From Clostridia bacterium (GTDB lineage: Bacteria > Bacillota > Clostridia > Christensenellales > Borkfalkiaceae), in assembly GCA_017465865.1 (NCBI GenBank), contig JAFTVF010000013.1:62001-126000 (forward strand): 64,000 bases of DNA, in the 5' to 3' direction. The notes below the pieces were generated by a model. That model made no database searches. It was not told the origin of the DNA and saw nothing but the letters and a program-made list of their open reading frames with translations. Each line of letters starts with the position of its first letter. Position 1 is the first letter of the stretch. The position numbers and the translations under genes were made by a program. This document shows, in pieces, positions 7,129-15,652 of this stretch.

Positions 7129-8796
7129 TTATTTTTCTTCCAGCACTTTTTTCGCTTCGCTCTGCGAACCCGTAGGGTTCAAAATACTGTATCCCACGTT
7201 GACTAAGTGATCGGCAACCCTCTCAAGCCCCGAAACCACCGACGAGAAATACGGGCTAAGTTCCACTTTGCAATTCCCCTCCGCAAGACGGGCAAAATGA
7301 CGGGCAGAAAGCTCTTTTTTCATTCTATCCACTTCGTTTTCGAGCGCGGTCAGCTCGCCCAAACGGTTGCTTTCCGAGTTGTCGAACGCTTCCGTTGCGA
7401 TCTCGAACATACGCAACACCGCGTCGCTCATTTCACGCAGCTCCGCTTTCGCGTTGTCGGAGAACGCAAGTCCGCTCTGTTGCATTTGCATACCGATCTC
7501 GTAGAAATTCTCCGCGTGGTCGCCGATACGCTCCAAGTCGTTCAGCACGTGGAAATACGCGCCGATCACCCGTTCGTCGTGCGCGTCCACGAGCGCGGAC
7601 AGCTTGATAAGATATCTCGTCGTGGCGTGGTTTGTAAAGTTGATCGTCGCTTCTCGTTCCAAGATCTCCGCGGAATACTGCTCCGCATTCTCCTGCATCG
7701 CAAGCACCGATTTTTCAAAGTTCGTCCCTGCAAGCGCCGCCATATACTCGACCTCTTTCTTTACCTGCATAAGCGCAACGGACGGGGTTTTCAACAGACG
7801 GTCGTCCACGTATTTGAGCTGACGGCTCTCCTCGCCGTCCGATTTCTTTTCGGGAATGACAGTCGTTGCAAAGGCGACGAGCTGTTTGACAAACGGCAAC
7901 AGGATCGCCGTCGTCGTAACGTTAAAGATAACGTGGAACCAAGCGAGTTGCATTTCCGAGCCGCCGGGGATCTTCGTCAGCAACGACACGGTTTGCGATT
8001 TCAAAGGCCAGATCAGCGCCGTGAACAGGATCGTACCGATGACGTTGAACGACAAATGGATAAGCGCCGTACGCTTCGCGTTGACCGTCGCGCCGATACA
8101 AGCGAGCACCGCCGTAATACAAGTACCGATATTCGAGCCGAGCACCAAAAACAGTGCGTTTTCCAGCCCTAACGCGCCCGAGCCGACCATGGTAATAAAG
8201 ATACCCGTTGCCGCAGACGAGCTTTGGATCAGCGCGGTAAACACCGTACCGAACAGAATAAGAAGCAACGGAAAATCGATTTTCAAGAACAGCTCCTCGA
8301 AAAATTCGTTGATCCCCTCGCATTCTTTCAAGGACGAGCCCATCAGCTCCAACCCGACGAAAATCAGACCGAACCCGCACAAGATCCCGCCGATCTGCTT
8401 TATCTTTTCGGGGTTGAAAAAGGTCATCATAACGCCAACGAACGCAAGCACCATTGCAAAATCGGAAATGGGCAGGGATTTCAAGGACACCAAAATACCC
8501 GTGATCGTCGTACCGATATTCGCGCCCATAATAATCGCCGTCGCCTGCACGAGGCTCATGATCCCCGCGTTTACGAACCCGATGACCATAACGCTAGTCG
8601 CGGACGAGCTTTGAATGATCGCCGTTACCCCCGCGCCGATCCCTACGCCCGCAAAGCGGTTGTTGCTGATCTTGCCCAAAAGGCGTTTCAAGCCGCCGCC
8701 CGCGCTCTTTTCCAATTCGCCGCTCAGCATATTCATACCCGCGATAAACACGCCCACGCCCGCGAGCAGTAACAATGTTGCTTCTAAAATCGTCAT
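7129..8796 (-). CDS. Na/Pi cotransporter family protein with PhoU-like tail
   Basis: 555 residues from the ATG at 8796 (AGGAGAG 6-7 bases upstream); the longer frame to 8955 lacks a start signal. The N-terminal half (residues 1-330) holds two Na_Pi_cotrans repeats with the signature QSSSATSVMVIGFVNAG and QSSSAATGIFITMVGSG, forming about eight membrane spans that would import phosphate with sodium. Residues 345-555 are a helical PhoU-like cytoplasmic domain (DLERIGDHAENFYEIG, GLERVADHLVNVGYSI), whose E/D-R-x-x-D-H motifs bind metal clusters in PhoU. Transporter and regulator-like domain are fused, as in NptA/YjbB-type proteins. Monocistronic. Confidence 0.92.
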   Translation of the reverse strand: MTILEATLLLLAGVGVFIAGMNMLSGELEKSAGGGLKRLLGKISNNRFAGVGIGAGVTAIIQSSSATSVMVIGFVNAGIMSLVQATAIIMGANIGTTITGILVSLKSLPISDFAMVLAFVGVMMTFFNPEKIKQIGGILCGFGLIFVGLELMGSSLKECEGINEFFEELFLKIDFPLLLILFGTVFTALIQSSSAATGIFITMVGSGALGLENALFLVLGSNIGTCITAVLACIGATVNAKRTALIHLSFNVIGTILFTALIWPLKSQTVSLLTKIPGGSEMQLAWFHVIFNVTTTAILLPFVKQLVAFATTVIPEKKSDGEESRQLKYVDDRLLKTPSVALMQVKKEVEYMAALAGTNFEKSVLAMQENAEQYSAEILEREATINFTNHATTRYLIKLSALVDAHDERVIGAYFHVLNDLERIGDHAENFYEIGMQMQQSGLAFSDNAKAELREMSDAVLRMFEIATEAFDNSESNRLGELTALENEVDRMKKELSARHFARLAEGNCKVELSPYFSSVVSGLERVADHLVNVGYSILNPTGSQSEAKKVLEEK

Positions 8797-8963
8797 TTCT
8801 TCTCTCCTATATTTTCTGCTTTTGTATTTTTCATGTTTTTTCCTCATTTTATTATACCACCATTCCCCTTTTTTTGCGGTAAAGCCCCCGTAAACCGAAT
8901 GTAAAGTTTTTGTAAATTTTACTTTTTTCTTACAAAAACTTGAAATAAAATGCAAACAAATGT

Positions 8964-8993
8964 TTGACTTTTAATTACCGTTGGGTATATAAT
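8964..8993 (+). promoter_or_regulatory. Promoter giving a leaderless mRNA
   Basis: TTGACT (8964-8969), 18-base spacer, TATAAT (8988-8993). Only six bases separate the -10 from the ATG at 9000, so transcription should begin at or next to the start codon, and there is no Shine-Dalgarno. Confidence 0.65.
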
Positions 8994-8999
8994 GGGAAT

Positions 9000-10271
9000 A
9001 TGATCACGGAAGAGAAGCTGAAAATTTTAACGGAGAGCGCGAAATACGACGTGTCGTGTTCGTCGTCGGGGAGCGGACGGAAAAACGCGGGCGGTATGGG
9101 CAACGGGTACGTTGCGGGGTGCTGTCATTCGTTCACGCCCGACGGGCGGTGCGTGTCGCTGCTGAAAATTTTGTTGTCCAACGACTGTATTTATAATTGT
9201 AAATACTGCCCCAACCGTTTGGATGCGGACGTGCCGCGCGCGACGGCAACGCCCGAGGAGATCTGCGAGCTTACGATCGATTTTTACAAGCGGAATTATA
9301 TCGAGGGCTTATTCCTCTCCTCCGCGGTGTATAAAAATCCCGATTACACGATGGAACGGCTGTTGCTCGTCGTCAAAAAACTGCGGACGGAATACCGTTT
9401 CCACGGGTATATACATTTGAAAGGAATACCCCGCGCAGACGAGAAATTAACGGAAGAGGCGGCGCGGTACGTGGACAGAATGAGCTATAATATCGAGCTG
9501 CCGTCCGAACAGAGCCTAAAACTCCTTGCCCCGCAAAAGAGCAAAGAAAGCCTACTATTGCCTATGAAAAAACTAACCGAGCAGTCCGAGGCGTTCCGCG
9601 AAGAAAAGAAAAAAGGCTTGGTAAAGGGGTATTTTCTGCCTGCGGGACAGACTACGCAAATGATCGTCGGGGCGTCGCCCGAGCGCGACGGACAGATCCT
9701 TAGGCTCACGCAGGCGCTGTATCGGAAAAACGGGTTAAAGCGGGTGTATTATTCCTCGTACGTGCCCGTGGTAAAGGACAAGCTGTTGCCCGAAGTCGGC
9801 GCGGGACAGCTTCGCGAGCATCGGTTGTATCAGGCGGACTGGCTGTTGCGGTTTTACGGGTTTTCCGTGGAAGAGATCGTAGACGAGGGCGAAGATCTGG
9901 CTATGGAGCTTGATCCCAAATGCGCGTGGGCGCTGCGGAATATGCATCTTTTCCCCGTGGAGATCAACCGCGCGCCCTTGGAAGTGCTGTTGCGCGTGCC
10001 GGGGATCGGCGCGAAAAACGCGTACAAGATCATGGAAGCGAGGAAATATACCAAACTTTCCTTTGAGGATTTGACGAAAATGCGGGTGGCGCTCAAACGC
10101 GCAAAACATTTTATTACCTGTAACGGGAAATTTTTCGGTGCAAAAAACGAATACGCGGTGCGAGGACTGCTCGCCCAAGCCGAAACGCAGGAAAGCGCGG
10201 AGCAGCTCGATCTGTTCGGTATGCTTTCCACACCGCAAAACGCGTTGATCGCGTTGCACGGACAGCTGTAA
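9000..10271 (+). CDS. Radical SAM protein, putative DNA modification/repair
   Basis: 423 residues. Start at 9000 fits the family's conserved beginning (ILTESAKYDVSCSSSG). The radical SAM CX3CX2C is C63-IYN-C67-KY-C70, binding the 4Fe-4S cluster that cleaves S-adenosylmethionine. A C-terminal helix-hairpin-helix (VPGIGAKNAYKIMEARKY) suggests DNA contact. It matches the 'rSAM linked to UDG' family (TIGR03916 type), which is found beside a DUF4130 protein, as here 11 bases downstream. The chemical reaction is not known; a DNA repair or modification role is inferred from the association with uracil-DNA-glycosylase-like proteins. Confidence 0.9.
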   Translation: MITEEKLKILTESAKYDVSCSSSGSGRKNAGGMGNGYVAGCCHSFTPDGRCVSLLKILLSNDCIYNCKYCPNRLDADVPRATATPEEICELTIDFYKRNYIEGLFLSSAVYKNPDYTMERLLLVVKKLRTEYRFHGYIHLKGIPRADEKLTEEAARYVDRMSYNIELPSEQSLKLLAPQKSKESLLLPMKKLTEQSEAFREEKKKGLVKGYFLPAGQTTQMIVGASPERDGQILRLTQALYRKNGLKRVYYSSYVPVVKDKLLPEVGAGQLREHRLYQADWLLRFYGFSVEEIVDEGEDLAMELDPKCAWALRNMHLFPVEINRAPLEVLLRVPGIGAKNAYKIMEARKYTKLSFEDLTKMRVALKRAKHFITCNGKFFGAKNEYAVRGLLAQAETQESAEQLDLFGMLSTPQNALIALHGQL

Positions 10272-10282
10272 AGGAGCGGGGT

Positions 10283-11020
10283 ATGGTGTATATATTCGAC
10301 GGTACGAAATCGGGCTTTCTCACGGCGTTTCTCGTGGCGTATGCCGATCCCGAAGCGGTGCTCGCTTCCGAAAAAATACAGTTGCCGTTGGGGCAAACGC
10401 CCGTGTTTGTGGCAACGGACGAGGCGCGCGCGGAAAAAGCGAAAAACCGTTTGCTTGCCTTTGACCGCGATTGCATGCGCGATCTTGACACTCTGCTTCG
10501 GAGCGGTATGGAAAACCGCGAACAGATCGCGCTAGGGTATTTCCGCGTACTGGCCAGAGAAAAACGCCCCGTTTCGAAACGGCTTGCCGAAAGAGAGGTA
10601 TTCGAGGCGGTGGAATGTATGAAAAAAGTAGGACACGAAATACATAAATTTCACGGGTTTATCCGATTTATGGAAACGGCGAGCGGCGCGCTGTACGCCC
10701 CCTTTGCGCCCGACAACGATATTTGCGATCTGCTGTTGCCGCATTTTCGGGCGCGGCTGCCGCAGTTCCCGTTCGTGCTGCACGATATAAAACGCAAAAA
10801 AGCCGCCGTATACGACGGACAAAATTCCTTCGTCGCGCCGCTTGAACGGGCGGAGATTTTACTGTCGGCAAACGAGACGGGTTGGCAGGCGCTGTGGAAA
10901 CGGTATTACCGCGCCGTGAATATCCCCTCGCGCGAAAGATTGAAACAAATGAAAGGATATATGCCCGTGCGGTATTGGAAATTCCTGCCCGAAACGCAAA
11001 CTTCGGCGGAGGATTTGTGA
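10283..11020 (+). CDS. DUF4130 protein, partner of the radical SAM enzyme
   Basis: 245 residues matching the 'probable DNA metabolism protein' family (TIGR03915/DUF4130): start MVYIFDGTKSGFLTAFLVAY, central EIHKFHGFIRFMETASGALYAPFAPDND with the conserved K-F-x-G-x-I/L-R-F core, and end RERLKQMKGYMPVRYWKFLPE. In many genomes the same domain is fused to a uracil-DNA glycosylase; here it stands alone. Operon with the upstream radical SAM gene (GGAGCGGGGT before the ATG). Expected to act on DNA, but the activity is not established. Confidence 0.88.
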   Translation: MVYIFDGTKSGFLTAFLVAYADPEAVLASEKIQLPLGQTPVFVATDEARAEKAKNRLLAFDRDCMRDLDTLLRSGMENREQIALGYFRVLAREKRPVSKRLAEREVFEAVECMKKVGHEIHKFHGFIRFMETASGALYAPFAPDNDICDLLLPHFRARLPQFPFVLHDIKRKKAAVYDGQNSFVAPLERAEILLSANETGWQALWKRYYRAVNIPSRERLKQMKGYMPVRYWKFLPETQTSAEDL

Positions 11021-11037
11021 TTTTTCCGTTCAAACCG

Positions 11038-11066
11038 TTGACAAAACCGCATAAAAGTCGTATAAT
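11038..11066 (+). promoter_or_regulatory. Consensus promoter of glnN
   Basis: TTGACA (11038-11043), 17-base spacer, TATAAT (11061-11066): a perfect sigma-A promoter 100 bases before the glnN start. Confidence 0.85.
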
Positions 11067-11078
11067 GAACGTATCAAC

Positions 11079-11123
11079 GGCAAAGGTGCAAGAGGTGAAT
11101 CCCCTGTTGCCTTTGCCTTTTTT
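11079..11123 (+). terminator. Leader terminator/attenuator upstream of glnN
   Basis: GGCAAAGG (11079-11086) pairs with CCTTTGCC (11110-11117), extended by weaker pairing around the loop, followed by six T. It lies between the glnN promoter and gene, so readthrough must be controlled. No known glutamine aptamer is recognisable in the short leader. Confidence 0.7.
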
Positions 11124-11168
11124 CGTTATTTTTTGTTATTTTTGTATTTTCACGAAAGGAGTTATGTT

Positions 11169-13259
11169 ATGAAACTCGTGTCTGACTATTTCGGTTGTAT
11201 GGTTTTCAACGACGAGGTGATGAAAAATCGGCTCGACCCCGAGGTGTACAACACCCTGAAACGGACGATGGAGCACGGCAGGAGCTTGAACTTATCCGTT
11301 GCGAACGCCGTGGCGAGCGCGATGAAAGACTGGGCGGTGGAATTGGGCGCGACCCATTACACGCACTGGTTTCAGCCCATGACGGGGATCACCGCCGAAA
11401 AGCACGACAGCTTTATCTCCCCCGACGAGGGCGGGAAAGTGATTATGGAATTTTCGGGCAAAGAACTCGTCCGCGGCGAAACGGACGCGTCCTCTTTCCC
11501 CTCCGGCGGCTTACGCGCGACTTTCGAAGCGCGCGGCTATACCGCTTGGGACGCGACTTCGTACGCGTTTATCAAAGACGGCGTGCTCTGTATCCCCACG
11601 GCGTTCTGCTCGTACGGCGGCGAGGCGCTGGATAAAAAGACCCCTCTGCTCCGTTCGATGGAAGCGATCAACCGTCAGGCGATGCGGGTGTTGAAGCTGT
11701 TCGGAAACGAAGAGGTTACTTCCGTCAAAACGACGGTAGGCGCGGAGCAGGAATATTTCCTCGTGGACAAGCAGACCTTTAAGCAGAGAAAGGACCTCGT
11801 TTATACGGGGCGTACTCTGTTCGGCGCGAAACCGCCCAAGGGTCAAGAGGTCGAGGGGCATTATTACGGGGTGATCAAACCCCGCGTGCAGGCGTATATG
11901 AAAGATCTGGACGAGGAGCTGTGGAAGCTCGGCGTTCTCGCTAAGACCGAGCACAACGAAGCCGCGCCCTCTCAGCACGAACTTGCGCCTATTTTCGCCT
12001 CGACGAATATCGCAGCCGATCATAACCAGCTGACGATGGAGATCATGCAAAAGGTGGCGAAGAAACACGATTTCGTTTGTCTTTTACACGAAAAACCGTT
12101 CGAGGGCGTAAACGGCAGCGGTAAGCACAACAACTGGTCTATGTCCACGAATACGGGCGTAAACCTGTTAGAGCCGGGCGACACGCCCAGCGAAAACGCG
12201 CAGTTTTTGCTGTTCCTCTGCTCGATCATCAAAGCCGTGGACGAATATCAGGATCTGCTCCGCGTTTCCGTGGCTTCCGCGGGCAACGATCACCGACTCG
12301 GCGCGCACGAAGCGCCCCCTGCGGTCGTATCTATGTTTTTGGGCTCGGAGCTGACGGAAGTGCTCGAATGTATCGAAAAGGACCTGCCCTACGGCGCAAA
12401 AGAAAAGGAACTGATGCGTATCGGGGTACATACTCTGCCGAAATTTCCCAAGGATACGACGGACAGAAACCGTACCTCCCCCTTTGCGTTTACGGGGAAT
12501 AAGTTCGAGTTCCGTATGCTGGGTTCGGCGGCGTCCATTTCCGATTGCAACACCGTTTTGAACACGGCGGTTGCGGAGGCTTTGAAACAATTCGCGGACG
12601 AGTTGGAAACCGCGGAGAATTTCGAAACGGCGTTACACGAGCTGATCAAGCGCACGATCACCGCGCACAAACGGATTATCTTCAACGGCAACGGCTACGA
12701 CGACGCGTGGCTGAAAGAAGCGGAAGCGCGCGAACTTTTGAATTTGCGCTCCACGCCCGACGCGATGCCGAGCTTCATCAAAGAAAAGAATATTCGGCTG
12801 TTCACCGAGCACAAGGTGTTTACCGAGCGTGAAATGCACTCTCGCTACGAGATCTTGCTCGAAAGCTATTGCAAGCTGACGAATATCGAAGCTCTGACCA
12901 TGGTCGAAATGGCGAAAAAGGAGATCCTGCCAGCCGTCAGCGAGTATTCGCAGGTGCTTGCGGATACCATTCTCGCAAAAAAATCGGTATGCAAAACGCT
13001 GGATTGCACCTATGAAACGGAAGCTCTTAACGAGATATCCTCGCTTACGGCAAAGGCGTACGCGGGCGTAAAAGCGTTGGAAACGGCGCTTGAAGAAACC
13101 AAGAAGATCGACGATATTACCGCGCTTTCCGTGTGGTATAAAGACGAAGTGCTCGTGAAAATGGCAACGCTCCGCGCGGCGGCGGACGCGCTCGAAGGCT
13201 TGGTTTCGGCGGATTACTGGCCGATGCCGACTTACGGGGATCTGCTGTTCGAGATATAA
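11169..13259 (+). CDS. glnN: Type III glutamine synthetase
   Basis: 696 residues, the large (about 700-residue) dodecameric GSIII class found in Bacteroidetes and some Firmicutes. It makes glutamine from glutamate, ammonia and ATP. Active-site signatures: GAEQEYFLVD (residues 193-202, metal-ligand glutamates), KTEHNEAAPSQHELAP (about 260-275) and GSGKHNNWSMSTNTG (about 316-330). Start ATG 11169 is set by AAAGGAG 7 bases upstream rather than the ATG at 11133. Transcribed from its own promoter through an attenuator-like hairpin; nadE, an ammonia user, follows after a terminator. Confidence 0.96.
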   Translation: MKLVSDYFGCMVFNDEVMKNRLDPEVYNTLKRTMEHGRSLNLSVANAVASAMKDWAVELGATHYTHWFQPMTGITAEKHDSFISPDEGGKVIMEFSGKELVRGETDASSFPSGGLRATFEARGYTAWDATSYAFIKDGVLCIPTAFCSYGGEALDKKTPLLRSMEAINRQAMRVLKLFGNEEVTSVKTTVGAEQEYFLVDKQTFKQRKDLVYTGRTLFGAKPPKGQEVEGHYYGVIKPRVQAYMKDLDEELWKLGVLAKTEHNEAAPSQHELAPIFASTNIAADHNQLTMEIMQKVAKKHDFVCLLHEKPFEGVNGSGKHNNWSMSTNTGVNLLEPGDTPSENAQFLLFLCSIIKAVDEYQDLLRVSVASAGNDHRLGAHEAPPAVVSMFLGSELTEVLECIEKDLPYGAKEKELMRIGVHTLPKFPKDTTDRNRTSPFAFTGNKFEFRMLGSAASISDCNTVLNTAVAEALKQFADELETAENFETALHELIKRTITAHKRIIFNGNGYDDAWLKEAEARELLNLRSTPDAMPSFIKEKNIRLFTEHKVFTEREMHSRYEILLESYCKLTNIEALTMVEMAKKEILPAVSEYSQVLADTILAKKSVCKTLDCTYETEALNEISSLTAKAYAGVKALETALEETKKIDDITALSVWYKDEVLVKMATLRAAADALEGLVSADYWPMPTYGDLLFEI

Positions 13260-13265
13260 AAAACA

Positions 13266-13297
13266 AAGTCTTTGGTTTATTCCAAAGACTTATTTCT
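13266..13297 (+). terminator. glnN terminator
   Basis: AAGTCTTTGG (13266-13275) pairs perfectly with CCAAAGACTT (13282-13291), followed by ATTTCT; the T-run is modest. Confidence 0.6.
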
Positions 13298-13332
13298 CCC
13301 CTTTCGGGGTATACTGATAACGGAGGCTGGAT

Positions 13333-14073
13333 ATGTTCAACGCAGAAAAGACAACGAACGAAGCCGTACAATGGATACGCGACTGGTTCGAAAAAAACGG
13401 CAAAGGCTGTAACGCGGTCGTCGGGATCTCGGGCGGAAAAGATTCGAGTATCGTGGCGGCGCTGTGCGTACAGGCGCTTGGGAAAGACCGCGTGATCGGC
13501 GTGCTCATGCCCAACGGCGAGCAGAGCGATATCGACTGCGCGCAAAAACTCGTTACGCACCTGGGTATTGAAAATTATACCTGTAATATCAAAAAAGCGG
13601 TAGACGGGGTATTGGAAAGTCTTTCGGAAAGCGGCGTGGAAGTCAGCCGTCAAACGACGGTCAATCTGCCGCCGCGTATCCGTATGGCAACCTTGTACGC
13701 GTTGTCGCAGTCGAGAAACGGACGGGTCGCCAACACCTGTAATTTGTCGGAGGATTGGGTAGGCTATTCCACGCGCTACGGCGACGCCGCGGGGGATTTC
13801 TCGCCGCTTGGCAAACTCACCGTACAGGAAGTGAAAGAGATCGGCAAATATTTGGGCTTGCCGATCGATCTTGTGGATAAAGTGCCCTCGGACGGGTTGA
13901 GCGGAAAGACGGACGAGGATAATCTCGGTTTCACCTACGCGGCGCTCGATCGATATATCCGCACGGGCGTATGCGAGGACGAGGCGACAAAGGCGCGGAT
14001 CGACAGACTGCATACGCTGAACGAATTCAAGTTAAAACCGATCCCCTGCTATGAATATTCGCCGAAGGCGTAA
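13333..14073 (+). CDS. nadE: NAD(+) synthase, ammonia-dependent
   Basis: 246 residues. Catalyses the last step of NAD synthesis: deamido-NAD + NH3 + ATP. The N-type ATP-pyrophosphatase P-loop SGGKDSS is at about residues 33-39, followed by GVLMPNGEQSDI and the NLSEDWVGYSTRYGDAAGDFSPLG substrate loop. There is no N-terminal nitrilase domain, so the enzyme uses free ammonia rather than glutamine. GGAGG precedes the start. pncB, which supplies nicotinate mononucleotide to the same pathway, is also in this window. Confidence 0.95.
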   Translation: MFNAEKTTNEAVQWIRDWFEKNGKGCNAVVGISGGKDSSIVAALCVQALGKDRVIGVLMPNGEQSDIDCAQKLVTHLGIENYTCNIKKAVDGVLESLSESGVEVSRQTTVNLPPRIRMATLYALSQSRNGRVANTCNLSEDWVGYSTRYGDAAGDFSPLGKLTVQEVKEIGKYLGLPIDLVDKVPSDGLSGKTDEDNLGFTYAALDRYIRTGVCEDEATKARIDRLHTLNEFKLKPIPCYEYSPKA

Positions 14074-14077
14074 ACGA

Positions 14078-14110
14078 AACCCCACTTTTTGAAAAGTGGG
14101 GTTATTTTTT
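14078..14110 (+). terminator. nadE terminator
   Basis: AACCCCACTTTT (14078-14089) pairs with AAAAGTGGGGTT (14092-14103), followed by ATTTTTTATT. It also sits at the 3' end of the convergent gene at 14109. Confidence 0.88.
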
Positions 14111-15497
14111 ATTTCTTTTGTTTTTGATGGAGAAGGTTGGTTTTCCGATCGTCGTATTCGGAGGATTTTTCGATCACGAGCAACAACGCCGCGTAATAGA
14201 TGGTAAAATACGTTCGGAAGAACAGCGGATCGAGGAGCGACGCGATCACGCCCGTAATCAAGCACGACCCGACGAACAAACGCTCGAAGCTCGGTTTTTT
14301 AACGAAGAGCACGACGGTCTGGAAACGGTGGAAAAGGTAGAGCGCAAGCCCGACGATACCTGTACTGGACAGCATTTGGAGCAGGGTGTTATGGGCGTTG
14401 AGCGGTTCGCCGGGATACAAAATACGGTGCGCCGCAAAGCCGACGCCGAGCACGGGATTTTCCTTGAACATTTCGATATATTCTTTCCAGATCTTGAATC
14501 TTCCGTTGTCGTCCAATTTCGCTTTGGAAAAGAACGCAAGTAAAAATTTCAATTTCCCCGCTTCTTTCAAGGACAAAACGACCATCAAACCTACAACAAG
14601 TATGGTAACGGCTATACACGCGTTTGCTTTGCGGTTTTGCCCCACGAAGCAATTTACGACGATGCCTACGAGCACGACGCAGCTCGAACAGATGAGCGCG
14701 TTCCTGCCCAAAGTGAAATACACCGCCACGTATCCCACCACTACCGCCAAATAATACAAATACCCGCGGTTTTCTTTATAAATTAAATAGAACACGGCGG
14801 GAAAGAGCATCGCGGACATCTCGCCTACGAGATTGCTAATTCCCCAGCCCAAAAGAATTTTACTCTTCCATATCGCGTCCAAGGGCGTGCCCATTGTATA
14901 CTCGCGGATATAAAAATCAAGTACCTGCACGGCGATCACGCACAGTGCAATCGTACAGATCCGCGCGATATACAAGAGGTTGTCCTCCCGATGTTTCAGC
15001 GTATACGAAAAGAGCAGATACACCCCGCAAAAACCGCCCGTCAGCGCCAAGGCGTTATAGATATTGTGCATACGGTAATAATCGGAAAAAGCACCGCCGA
15101 TAAACAACGCCGCACACATTAAAACAAGCCCGAACAAAAGGCTGTGTTTGTGTTTCGGCGTTTCATACGCAAAAAACCGAACGACGATAGAAGCCAACAC
15201 GACAGGCCCGAACACGCAATAACAAACGATCGCGGAGGTCGAAAGATACGCGCCGACGTCGTATTTATAACGCAACGTCAAAAACGCGAGCAACGCCACC
15301 GCCAAGGCGGGACGGGTATCGTCGCAGAAAAAGAATACGAACGCAAAAACAAGACCGAACGCTACGAGCCCCAACATCGGCAACGCCAAAATATAAAAAA
15401 GCAACGCCGCCGCCCCCAGCACCGCAGGGAACAACGGGCTGTCGAGAAAGGCGCATATCGCCGCGACGGTCTTATTGTTTCGTATCTTTTCGAGCAT
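14109..15497 (-). CDS. O-antigen ligase/polymerase-like membrane protein
   Basis: 462 residues from ATG 15497 (AGAGGAAGT upstream). About eleven hydrophobic segments surround an exposed loop, and the C-terminal part carries the Wzy_C pattern (NGRFKIWKEYIEMFKENPVLGVGF...YPGEPLNAHNTLLQMLSSTGIVGL) in which Arg and the AHN/H region are typical of O-antigen ligases and related polymerases. In a Gram-positive it would act on lipid-linked or extracellular glycans such as teichoic acid or exopolysaccharide. No other polysaccharide genes flank it, so the substrate is unknown. Confidence 0.8.
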   Translation of the reverse strand: MLEKIRNNKTVAAICAFLDSPLFPAVLGAAALLFYILALPMLGLVAFGLVFAFVFFFCDDTRPALAVALLAFLTLRYKYDVGAYLSTSAIVCYCVFGPVVLASIVVRFFAYETPKHKHSLLFGLVLMCAALFIGGAFSDYYRMHNIYNALALTGGFCGVYLLFSYTLKHREDNLLYIARICTIALCVIAVQVLDFYIREYTMGTPLDAIWKSKILLGWGISNLVGEMSAMLFPAVFYLIYKENRGYLYYLAVVVGYVAVYFTLGRNALICSSCVVLVGIVVNCFVGQNRKANACIAVTILVVGLMVVLSLKEAGKLKFLLAFFSKAKLDDNGRFKIWKEYIEMFKENPVLGVGFAAHRILYPGEPLNAHNTLLQMLSSTGIVGLALYLFHRFQTVVLFVKKPSFERLFVGSCLITGVIASLLDPLFFRTYFTIYYAALLLVIEKSSEYDDRKTNLLHQKQKK

Positions 15498-15605
15498 ACT
15501 TCCTCTTGCCAACGTTTCCAAATGGAAACTTTTCACAGAATTTACACATTTTATTATAACACGCCCAATAGGTACTTGTCAAGATTTTTTCGACAAGAAA
15601 TCCCC

Positions 15606-15642
15606 AAAAGAAAACACGGCTCGCTGAAAACCGAAACCGTGT
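15606..15642 (-). terminator. Terminator of the glycosidase pair
   Basis: ACACGG/CCGTGT stem with internal pairing; on the minus strand followed by TTTCTTTT, directly after the GH127-like stop codon. Confidence 0.6.
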
Positions 15643-15652
15643 CTTTTATTCG

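Noticed and set aside
9735-10259. Antisense ORFs in the rSAM gene
   Set aside because: Shadow frames of the strongly supported radical SAM coding sequence.
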